From the NCBI GenBank assembly GCA_026389315.1, contig JAPLIC010000034.1, forward strand, positions 1 through 46,597: a DNA stretch of 46,597 nt. The letters are read 5' to 3'. This DNA comes from Cyanobacteriota bacterium (GTDB lineage Bacteria > Cyanobacteriota > Cyanobacteriia > PCC-6307 > Cyanobiaceae). Shown here piece by piece: positions 17,578 through 25,430 of this stretch. Every line of letters starts with the position of its first letter. Position 1 is the stretch's first letter. The notes under the pieces were generated by a model. It searched no databases. It had not been told where the DNA came from and was given only the letters and a program-made list of their open reading frames with translations. The translations under genes and the position numbers were made by a program.

Positions 17578-20500
17578 TCAAGAATAGGTAAACTGATTTG
17601 AATCAAAAAGGTTCAGGGTCGCGAGGGTGGCAGCCTGAACAAATCCGATGGGTTCTGGAGTAGAAGCCGGCTGTAGCGCATTGATTTGTACGCCTCTAGA
17701 GCCATTATAGCGGGCTGAGGTGAGTTGATAGTTGGCAGCGCTACTAGACAGGATGATCTTATCGCCGACGGAGAAATCGGTGATCCAGGCCATGTCCTTC
17801 GTTTCTGGAACGGCGGGATTGCCATCGTCGTAGAACACACCAGAGGCATCTCCGAGCACAAAACTGTCGTTACCACCCCCACCCGTGAGCTTGTCCACCG
17901 TTCCCCTGCCCCGCTGAGTTGAGCCCGTTGAAACACCTCTGATCGTTTCATCGGCAGCTGTTCCGGTGATGATGTCGGGGCCATCGGTGACAACGCCGAC
18001 GGAGGGCTCCTTGATGGTCACCAAAAGGGTGGAGCCCAGCTGCTGGGTTAGGGCTGAATCGCTGAAGAATTTCACCTCCAGCCCCTCGTCAGCATCAAAG
18101 ATGCCATCGGCGGCAATGGTTTTGGTGAAGGAGGCCCGGCCATCCGCTCCCAGCGTGTTGGTGCCGGAGATATTGCCATCGCCGAAATCCATTCCGGTGA
18201 TGCCGCTGCCGCTGAACGACCAGTAGAGCTGGGTGCCGGGGGTCACATTAGTGCTACTGATGCCGATGGCCAGCGCCCCACCCTCATAGACCGTCGAAGC
18301 ACTGCTGCTGAAGGTGTAGGCGGGACTGTCCGGCAGATCATTCACCGCCAGCTGCACACTGCGCTCAAAACTCAATCCGCCCTGGTCGGTGGTCTTCAGG
18401 CGGATGGTGTACGACGACTTGCGTTCATAATCCGGTGAGCGGGTGAGGTGGAGCGCATTGCCCGTAACGAAGAAGGCCAGGTTATCGGTATCCCCGGCAC
18501 CGGCAACCAGGGCGTAGGTGAAGCTCTGGGGCAGAGTGTCGGGATCGCTGCTGCTGAGGTTGGCCACCAGAGAGCCATCGGCAATGTTCTCATCGAACGC
18601 TGTGGCACTCAAGCCGACAGAGCTGGGTGGTTGGTTCAGGGTCAGCACCGTGTCCTGGGCCTTCAGCAGCAGGTTCTGGATGCGCAGGTCGAGGCTGGCG
18701 GGATTGTCTCTGCTGGCGTAGGCCGTGGCCGGGGTGCTGTGCCTCGCCTCAAGGAAATCCTCCAAGGCCTTCTGCTCGCCCAGGATGTCGGTGATGGTGA
18801 GGCCTAGGGAGGAGTATGTGGTGTCGGCCGTGAAGTTGAGGCTTTCATCCACCGGGCCTGAAAGGGTGCCATTGGCCAGGAGATAACGGAAGTTCTCGCC
18901 GTTGGCCTTGATCGGATAGCTGTCTCCGCCGTTGGCGGTGAAATTAAGGATCACCACGCTGAGGCGGGGGGGCGCCCCCGCCAGCAACTGGCCGTTGTCG
19001 GCGACCTTGGCGACAAGGTTGCCGTTTTCGTTATAGATGGCCACGTCCTGCACTTTCTGCCCGGCGGGTCTGGTGGGGTCGTAGGAGAAGTGGACGCCGC
19101 CGATCTGGGCATAGCCACCGCTCTGCTGGGCAGGTCCGGAGGAAAGACCGGCGGCGAACTCGAGGATGTTGAGCAGTTGCTGGGGGGTGGTGTCGAACAC
19201 CATCAGCTTGTTGTCGAAACGCAGAGCGTTCTCCACATCCAGCTGGGAAATGGCACCGGCTGGCTTAACGCCAGAAGTGGCAGGGGGAAGTTTTTCGCCC
19301 GACTCACTGATGGAGCCGATCGAGGCGCGGATGCCACCGCCGTTCTTGAGGGAGGCCAGCACGGTGCCGGCACCGAGGACCTGACGGGCTTTGAACAGAT
19401 TGGCGTCGGCGGTGATGTTGCCAAGGTTGACTTCCTGAGTGCGACCGAAGACCCGATCACCCTCCAGGTACACATTGGTATAACCAAAGATGTTGCTGTC
19501 CTTGGAGACGATCACGTTGTTGATCGCCTGGGTGATGGCGTTCACCTGGGAGCCGATGCTGCTGCCGGCCACGATCTGAGCCGCACTCTGGCTGGTGCCG
19601 TAGGCCGCCTGCAGGCTGGCCTCGGTGGCGGCGTAGGCGCCGTTGATGGCCGGGTTGAGTTTGGAAAGGAGGATCTCGCCGTTGGCGTCGAACTCCACCA
19701 CCAGACGGCCCAGGTAGGTGAACTCGGTGTCGGTGGTGACGATCAGGGTAGGTTTGCCGTCAGCACCGGCGGTGACGATCGGGAAGGTGTCGACGAAGTC
19801 GCCGTCGTGGCCGCTGAAAGCAACCGGCACATCGGTGGCATCCCCCAGGCGCTCGTGGCCGCCGCCGGCCACCATCACGTCGATCCCGGACACCAGGGGG
19901 GCCAGCAGCCTGTTGCGGTCGATCGTGTCGAGCTGGTCGAGCATCACGATCTTGTTGACCCCCACGGCCCGCAGCGCATCGACGGCGCTCTGGATGTAGG
20001 CGGCCACTTCCTGCAGATCGGAGGTGGAGGGGAGCCCATCGTCCTTCGGCACGGTGCCGTTGGGGGAGCTCTTGCTCAGCAAGTCGTAGGTGGTGGCCCC
20101 CACCAGGCCAATCTTCTCGCCCCCTTCGGTGACGATGGCATACGGAGCAATTTTGGCCTTGATGCTGCTGGCCTGCTTGCCGGCGAAGGCATTGGTGCTG
20201 GTGCCGCCGATCGTGGCGTCGGCCAGGCCGCGCAGGGAGCTGTCGCGGCTGAAATCGAGGTTGGCGGTGATGAACGGGAACTGGGCGCCGGCCCAGTCGT
20301 CGGCCGTCGTCGTGGTGCTGTTGTTGCTGAACGCGATGGCGCCCTGCAGGACGGGGGAACCGAGGTCGAACTCGTGGTTGCCGAGGGCCGAGGCATCGGT
20401 GCCGAAGGCGTTGAAGATGGCGATGTCGGGGCGACCGAGGGCGGTGCTGCCGATGCCGGGCACTGAGTTGAGGGAGGGGTCGGCGCCGCCGATCAGCCAG

Positions 20501-23349
20501 GGGCCGGGGATGAAGGTGTCGCCCTCGCCCAGCTTGAGGGTGTTGGCGTACTGATCGTCGAAGCGGTCGATCAGGGCTCCCAGGATCGGGGCGGTCTCGA
20601 CACCCAGCAGGCCGCTCTCGCCGTAATAGCTGAGGATCTGCAGGGTGTAGCTCGGCGGTGGCGGTGCGGGCAGATTAAACCGCGCAATTGTGGGGTCGTG
20701 GTCGCTCACCTGATCGGCAAATTCGGAGTTCATGTGAACCACATCGAACCCATCCATTTTTGTGAAAAGGTTGGGACTGACCAGGATGTGATCCAGAACC
20801 TGGGCATTACCCTGAAAGTTGTATGTGTAGCGTTGATTCTGGGGAATTGTTTCTACCAGATTGGTGAGCCCGCCATTTTTGAGGATAGTAAGCGGGTTGG
20901 AAAATTCGAAGTCATTCAGATCACCGGCTACGACCAAATTCGCATCGGGGTTGCTCAATAGAGTGCTCTGCACGTAATCGCGCACGATGGTCGCCTGCTG
21001 GTGCCGCTGCAGTTCGGAGTTGAGAGAGGGTGGCTGGTTTGGGCCGAACAGTGGTTGGTCAGGGCCCTTGGAGTTGAAGTGATTGCCGATCACGGTCACC
21101 TGCTGGCCATTGAAGCTGAAGGTTCCCACCAGGGGCTTACGGCTGCTGGCAAAGTCATCCCCTGGGAAGGGGTCTGTCTCACCTGGATTCGGGTCAGTAA
21201 GGCGTTGCAGACTGCCTTCCACGAAGCTCACACGATTCGGGTTGAACAGAAAGCCCACCCGGATGTTCCCACCCGGTTCGCCGCCATCTTGATTATTGAT
21301 GGGATTGATCTGCCGATAGTCGTAGCTGGGCCCTCCAGCGGCTGCGATCGCAGCAATCAGGGTCCCAAATGTGAGACTGGCGTCCACTTCACCATTATTG
21401 GTGGAGCCATTGTTGTCCTGGACCTCTTCTAGGCTGAAGATGTCGGGGGAGCCGAGGTTGTTGACAATGGCCGTTGCCAGAGCGGCAAACCGTGCGACCC
21501 CATCGCCTGGATCGAGATTCTCCACATTGAAGGTGGCTACCGTCAGTTGACCGGCCGTCCCCGTGAGAGTGGTGACCTCCTTCTGCAACGGCAATGCCGT
21601 GACGACTGTTGGGGCTGTCGTGACCAGTACTTCATAGTTGTTGAAGTCGTAACTCACGACACCGATGATCGTGCTCAGTTGAGTACCGACATTCAATGCT
21701 GGTAAGGTGATGTTGTTGATCAGATCATCAATCTGAATCCTCTCCGGGTTGAAGTCGCTCGGGATGATCAGGCTGCCGCTGTTCTGCGTGCGGCTAGTGG
21801 CGTTGACCCCATTGTCGGCCAGAACCCAGATCTCCTCTGAACTGCCAAAGCTGGCTGTGGGCGAAGTGGTGAGAGGAGTGTTGATTTGAACCCTCATCCC
21901 TTCCAGACTTTCATAGAAGTCAATGCCGTCCTGGCCGGGGTTGAATGAGCCACTGTTCTCGACATTGCCGACATCGCTGCTGATCAACTGGCCTGGGATT
22001 GCCCGGCCACCGATGCCTAGAATGATGGCCGCAGGGAGTGGGTTCCCACGGGAAACAATGCTGATGGAAGGATTCGTGATTTCGGTGATCGCAAGATTAT
22101 TGGCATTACCGCCGGACCGGAATTCTGTGACCATGCCGGAGACCTGGAGTGCGTCACCTACAACGACGCTGGGTGCCGAACCTGTGAAAACAAAAATTCC
22201 TTCCGATGTGGCCTCGATGTTGTCGGGAACGGGATCCTGCAAATAAAAACCATTGGCGGCAACTGCCGTCACGACTCCTTCCAAACCACTGACGGACGAT
22301 CCGTTCAGGGGTGAAAGATGACCGCTGCCCTGGATGTCACGGACGCGAACCGATGGCGCCACGTCGTTATCCGTGATTTCAGCAGTTGCACTGGTGATTG
22401 GCCCCAAAACATATTCCCCGCCGGCTGCCAACGTCAGGATGACGGATTCACTTCCTTCAACATCGGCATCATCCATCGGAGTGAATATAAGATCCACAAA
22501 AGATTGCCCATCAGCGATGGTCACCGTACCGTTCAGCGTGGGAGTGTAGTCAGTGCCATTGGCTGCCTGTCCTCCCCCAGTGGCCACGGTGTAGTTCACA
22601 GTGAGGGGATCAGTGTTCGGGCCTGTGCGACTGATCCGGAAGGTGGCTGGGTCCTGTCCAGCTTCGGCCGCATTGGCATCGGTTGCCGTGATCGATACCG
22701 TGGGTAGGGTTGGCACCGTCGTGGACAGGCTGAAATCGTCAATCGCCAACCCATCGTCTGAGCCAGTAGCGTTGAAGTCCTGCCAACGAAGCCAGAACGT
22801 TGCTCCAACTGCAATATTGAGACCTGTGATCGTGGCTGTGATTTGAGTCCTGTTGGCTGCCGCGTTGCCATTAAGTGCACCAGCCGTTCCCGTTGTCACC
22901 GGGGAAGTGAAATCGAGAGCATCAATATTCAGCCAGGTCCCTGTTGTCAACGAATTGGCATCCAGGCTGTACTGAAAGTCAAGGCGATCGGGCCGGGACA
23001 ATGATCCGAGCCGCCACTGTTCGCCTGTGTAACTGATGGTCAGTGTGGTGATGGGGTTTGAACTGTTGTTGGTATAACTGCTTCCAAACAGTGGGATGAG
23101 CGTGCCGGACTGCAGTCCACCGAAGGCCCTCTCAGTGCTCCCACTTGAACCATAACTGTAGGTGTCGCCGGTATTGGAACTGCCAGTATCTGCCCCGTAT
23201 TGTTCATTATCTCTTCCTCCGCCGCCTGTCTCTGAAATCTCCCAGCCCTGCGGGAGGGCCGTATTGGTTGTTCCAGTATTCGCCAGAGACTGGAAGTTCT
23301 GAGAATAGAATTCGTTCAGGCTGATCGGCATTGGATCTGACTGGTGCAA
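17578..23349 (-). CDS. Giant secreted ExeM/NucH-type nuclease fused to 5'-nucleotidase, Calx-beta, cadherin-like and RTX-like domains
   Basis: A 1923-residue extracellular protein. In order: an N-terminal carbohydrate-module-like jelly roll (about 1-210), Calx-beta (about 215-330), an OB-like ExeM domain starting VRVRDIQGSGHLSPLNG, an endonuclease/exonuclease/phosphatase domain (about 605-890) with ATFNVENL, SLEEVQDN, IGNHFNSKG, VAGDLNDFEFS and VSDHDPT, a metallophosphoesterase/5'-nucleotidase (about 895-1560) with GNHEFD near residue 990 and VAGGGHERL, a cadherin-like domain (about 1600-1710), a second Calx-like module, and an RTX-like C-terminus (DIITGTAADETIRG, LTGGGGNDSFVLGDASG). There is no N-terminal signal peptide. 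The glycine-rich calcium tail suggests type I secretion. The likely role is release of phosphate and nucleosides from extracellular DNA. The first 5'-nucleotidase metal motif is altered (see findings). Confidence 0.92.
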   Translation of the reverse strand: MHQSDPMPISLNEFYSQNFQSLANTGTTNTALPQGWEISETGGGGRDNEQYGADTGSSNTGDTYSYGSSGSTERAFGGLQSGTLIPLFGSSYTNNSSNPITTLTISYTGEQWRLGSLSRPDRLDFQYSLDANSLTTGTWLNIDALDFTSPVTTGTAGALNGNAAANRTQITATITGLNIAVGATFWLRWQDFNATGSDDGLAIDDFSLSTTVPTLPTVSITATDANAAEAGQDPATFRISRTGPNTDPLTVNYTVATGGGQAANGTDYTPTLNGTVTIADGQSFVDLIFTPMDDADVEGSESVILTLAAGGEYVLGPITSATAEITDNDVAPSVRVRDIQGSGHLSPLNGSSVSGLEGVVTAVAANGFYLQDPVPDNIEATSEGIFVFTGSAPSVVVGDALQVSGMVTEFRSGGNANNLAITEITNPSISIVSRGNPLPAAIILGIGGRAIPGQLISSDVGNVENSGSFNPGQDGIDFYESLEGMRVQINTPLTTSPTASFGSSEEIWVLADNGVNATSRTQNSGSLIIPSDFNPERIQIDDLINNITLPALNVGTQLSTIIGVVSYDFNNYEVLVTTAPTVVTALPLQKEVTTLTGTAGQLTVATFNVENLDPGDGVARFAALATAIVNNLGSPDIFSLEEVQDNNGSTNNGEVDASLTFGTLIAAIAAAGGPSYDYRQINPINNQDGGEPGGNIRVGFLFNPNRVSFVEGSLQRLTDPNPGETDPFPGDDFASSRKPLVGTFSFNGQQVTVIGNHFNSKGPDQPLFGPNQPPSLNSELQRHQQATIVRDYVQSTLLSNPDANLVVAGDLNDFEFSNPLTILKNGGLTNLVETIPQNQRYTYNFQGNAQVLDHILVSPNLFTKMDGFDVVHMNSEFADQVSDHDPTIARFNLPAPPPPSYTLQILSYYGESGLLGVETAPILGALIDRFDDQYANTLKLGEGDTFIPGPWLIGGADPSLNSVPGIGSTALGRPDIAIFNAFGTDASALGNHEFDLGSPVLQGAIAFSNNSTTTTADDWAGAQFPFITANLDFSRDSSLRGLADATIGGTSTNAFAGKQASSIKAKIAPYAIVTEGGEKIGLVGATTYDLLSKSSPNGTVPKDDGLPSTSDLQEVAAYIQSAVDALRAVGVNKIVMLDQLDTIDRNRLLAPLVSGIDVMVAGGGHERLGDATDVPVAFSGHDGDFVDTFPIVTAGADGKPTLIVTTDTEFTYLGRLVVEFDANGEILLSKLNPAINGAYAATEASLQAAYGTSQSAAQIVAGSSIGSQVNAITQAINNVIVSKDSNIFGYTNVYLEGDRVFGRTQEVNLGNITADANLFKARQVLGAGTVLASLKNGGGIRASIGSISESGEKLPPATSGVKPAGAISQLDVENALRFDNKLMVFDTTPQQLLNILEFAAGLSSGPAQQSGGYAQIGGVHFSYDPTRPAGQKVQDVAIYNENGNLVAKVADNGQLLAGAPPRLSVVILNFTANGGDSYPIKANGENFRYLLANGTLSGPVDESLNFTADTTYSSLGLTITDILGEQKALEDFLEARHSTPATAYASRDNPASLDLRIQNLLLKAQDTVLTLNQPPSSVGLSATAFDENIADGSLVANLSSSDPDTLPQSFTYALVAGAGDTDNLAFFVTGNALHLTRSPDYERKSSYTIRLKTTDQGGLSFERSVQLAVNDLPDSPAYTFSSSASTVYEGGALAIGISSTNVTPGTQLYWSFSGSGITGMDFGDGNISGTNTLGADGRASFTKTIAADGIFDADEGLEVKFFSDSALTQQLGSTLLVTIKEPSVGVVTDGPDIITGTAADETIRGVSTGSTQRGRGTVDKLTGGGGNDSFVLGDASGVFYDDGNPAVPETKDMAWITDFSVGDKIILSSSAANYQLTSARYNGSRGVQINALQPASTPEPIGFVQAATLATLNLFDSNQFTYS

Positions 23350-23361
23350 TGGCGTCTCAAA

Positions 23362-23387
23362 GGAGTGCGCTCAGGCTTGAGCACTCC
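23362..23387. promoter_or_regulatory. Inverted repeat upstream of the nuclease/nucleotidase gene
   Basis: GGAGTGCGCTCA and TGAGCACTCC pair around a four-base loop, with a two-base bulge. It starts 12 bases upstream of the ATG of the 1923-residue protein, so it would fall in the mRNA leader and could affect translation, or act as an operator. No factor is assigned. Confidence 0.35.
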
Positions 23388-23497
23388 AGATCAGTCGTTA
23401 ATCAACGGCCATCATGCCTTTAGGAGTTTAACATCTGACTAAGGGGGCATTAATTTTGCTTTCGTGTTTGTGGTGTGTCAGCGCGTCTCCTCCTTGC

Positions 23498-23824
23498 CTA
23501 GGGAGACTCCGGAAAACCATCCCAAACCTTGGGAGAATAAAGCTCTGATCTCTGGCTAGGACTGGCTTGATGGGGGGCAAACAGCTGGGTTTTGGTGATT
23601 ACGAGTAGAGCGCCGCCAAAAAGCAGACCAAACGCGAGAAATTTCTGACCGAAATGGAGACGTTGGTGCCTTGGCAGCCGCTCCAAGACCCGTGGCATGG
23701 CCATGAAGCAAGGCACGATCATTGATCCAACCTTGATTGCCGCTCCGAGCTCCACGAAAAACAAGCGGGGCGAGCGGGATCCAGAGATACACCAGATATA
23801 CATGCGACCCGATACAATAATCAA
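23498..23824 (-). CDS. Hypothetical small membrane protein (uncertain)
   Basis: An open frame of 108 codons. The part from about M-A-M-P-R-V-L onward (70 residues) looks protein-like: a basic stretch ([20 protein letters not shown]), one membrane segment ([15 protein letters not shown]) and a polar tail. The first 35 residues look random, so a later start is likely. I recognise no family. The surrounding 23388-24029 region is otherwise empty as far as I can see. Confidence 0.3.
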   Translation of the reverse strand: MIIVSGRMYIWCISGSRSPRLFFVELGAAIKVGSMIVPCFMAMPRVLERLPRHQRLHFGQKFLAFGLLFGGALLVITKTQLFAPHQASPSQRSELYSPKVWDGFPESP

Positions 23825-24029
23825 TTAAGAAATGCTCAACTGCACGCAATGTTTTTGTCGATTACTGTTTGTCATTGATACACTATCATGGTTGAAGGCA
23901 TCTAGCCTCAGCAAAAGTGAAACTTCAGAGCCGTGGTGCGCTAGGACACCATAAAGTGTGATGGAGAATGCTTGAAGCTAAATCCACTTTAACCTGCAGG
24001 TGCAAGATTAACACCTTGATTTCCTAGCA
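23825..24029. other. Gene-poor spacer
   Basis: AT-richer DNA between two small hypothetical genes, including CATTGATACACTATCATGG and a stretch with CTTGAAGCTAAATCCACTTT. I see no gene, hairpin or clear promoter here. Confidence 0.3.
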
Positions 24030-24347
24030 GTGATGCGATTTCTCCCTGCTGAAGACCAAGTTATTGTTGATCGCGCCCTGGCGCTTGGACTCAATGGTGC
24101 CTTGCCTGCACCGGCCTATTTGTCGCCCAATCTGTGCACTGCTCTGAGCTTCCTTTTGGCAGTGCCCTCGTTGGGGTTCTCCTTGGTTTTGGTTCCCATC
24201 CTCTGGGTTGCTCAACACGACCATACCAAGCATCGAATCTTGGGCTTGCGCAAGCAGCTTGAAAAAGATTCCTATCGCGTTGTCCTGAGTGACCCAAGCC
24301 CTTGGGCCGGTTCAACAGATCCGCTCATTGATGGAGTCCAGTCCTAG
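24030..24347 (+). CDS. Hypothetical protein with one or two membrane segments
   Basis: A 105-residue open frame starting at GTG 24030, or ATG 24033. It has an acidic start (RFLPAEDQVIVDRALALGLN), a hydrophobic segment (LCTALSFLLAVPSLGFSLVL, continuing VPILWVA) and a basic tail (HTKHRILGLRKQLEKDSYRV). The pattern is coherent for a small membrane protein, but I recognise no family. Its end overlaps the end of the convergent phytase-like gene by 4 bases. Confidence 0.45.
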   Translation: MMRFLPAEDQVIVDRALALGLNGALPAPAYLSPNLCTALSFLLAVPSLGFSLVLVPILWVAQHDHTKHRILGLRKQLEKDSYRVVLSDPSPWAGSTDPLIDGVQS

Positions 24348-25387
24348 GGCCTGCAAGCGGCATTCCTGCGGGGGGCCAGCCGGGCCAGGTGGTTGGCCTG
24401 AAAAGGGCTGAAGTTGTCGTCTGAGGCGAGCAGAAGGGTAGGGCGGCCATCCTCAAGCGGAGGGCCAGCAGTGATGGCTTCCCAGTTGTCCGGCGACAGG
24501 CCGATGGCCTTGAGGTCCCATGAGATCAGGGGGGTCAGGGGAGCGGCATTCGCCCCGGGAGTGATCGGTTTTGGTAAAGGGTATAAAACAAGCTGGTTGC
24601 TCCATTGATCCGGCGCCTGGAATCTTCGTTGCAGCCCAAGCAGGCGTGCCTCAGGGGGGACCTCGGGCAGGGCCAGGAGGTCGGTGAGGCCCCAGCCGTC
24701 ACCTGGGGGAAGTTGCAGCGGCTGCAGTGGTTTGGGGTCGCCGACCCCAGACTCCATGCTGCTGGCGAGGGGCCAGCCCAGCACACGCACCTGGCCAGGA
24801 GGATCCTGGAGCAGGGCCGATTCAGCCGCCATCAGCAGCTCCGCTGGCTTGCCCTGGCGCTGCAGCAGGGTGAGGGATTCTGGACCCCTGTTGGCGGCAA
24901 GTCCCCGACCTGGAGCAGGCTGCCACTCGGTAGGCATGGGAATCGCCAGCTCCAGCTCGCCGCTACGACGATCGAAGCCCAGCAACTGGGGGGGATGCTC
25001 AGGGCTGCGACGGCCCTCGCTCGCCACCCAGGCCCGCTTGCCCTGCAATACCAGTCCCTCCCCATCGATGCTCGGCGGCAGGTTGGCACCCTTGCCACTG
25101 CGCAGACGCACGACCCCCAAGGGCCGCAGCGGTGACTGACCTAGCTCGCCCAGTCCGCTCCATCCGACCAACTGACCCATGGGGGCGTCACTCAGCAGCC
25201 ACAGCTCATCCCGGTCGGCGCGATAGGTCGCTGCGGAGAAGCCCCCGGAGGGTTGTCCAGCCCCATCAAGCCTCGGCAGACGCACCTCGGCCACCTTGTC
25301 CCAACCGGCCGATAGCGGACATGGCAACAGGGGGGCTGGCGGGACTGGAACAACCATTGCCTGAACAATCAACCCAAGAAATCCCAT
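24344..25387 (-). CDS. Secreted esterase-like protein of the phytase-like family
   Basis: About 347 residues. A signal sequence (MGFLGLIVQAMVVPVPPAPL) is followed by beta-propeller-like blades of the 'esterase-like activity of phytase' family (PF13449 type): GGFSAATYRADRDELWLLSD, IDGEGLVLQGKRAWVASEGR, RGPESLTLLQRQG, and the C-terminal LLLASDDNFSPFQANHLARL. Family members are exported propellers with suggested phosphoesterase activity, but the substrate is unproven. The frame opens 11 codons earlier (25420); ATG 25387 puts the hydrophobic segment at the N-terminus and is preferred. It lies near the nuclease/nucleotidase and PstS genes, so a role in phosphorus use is possible but only inferred. 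Confidence 0.7.
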   Translation of the reverse strand: MGFLGLIVQAMVVPVPPAPLLPCPLSAGWDKVAEVRLPRLDGAGQPSGGFSAATYRADRDELWLLSDAPMGQLVGWSGLGELGQSPLRPLGVVRLRSGKGANLPPSIDGEGLVLQGKRAWVASEGRRSPEHPPQLLGFDRRSGELELAIPMPTEWQPAPGRGLAANRGPESLTLLQRQGKPAELLMAAESALLQDPPGQVRVLGWPLASSMESGVGDPKPLQPLQLPPGDGWGLTDLLALPEVPPEARLLGLQRRFQAPDQWSNQLVLYPLPKPITPGANAAPLTPLISWDLKAIGLSPDNWEAITAGPPLEDGRPTLLLASDDNFSPFQANHLARLAPRRNAACRP

Positions 25388-25430
25388 GGCCCTCTGCGAT
25401 TTGCTGGCATCGCGGCACAACCGGCTCCGA

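Noticed and set aside
19090..20466. Long plus-strand open frame inside the nuclease/nucleotidase gene
   Set aside because: Gly/Val/Gln-rich antisense shadow of the nucleotidase domain, with no motif.
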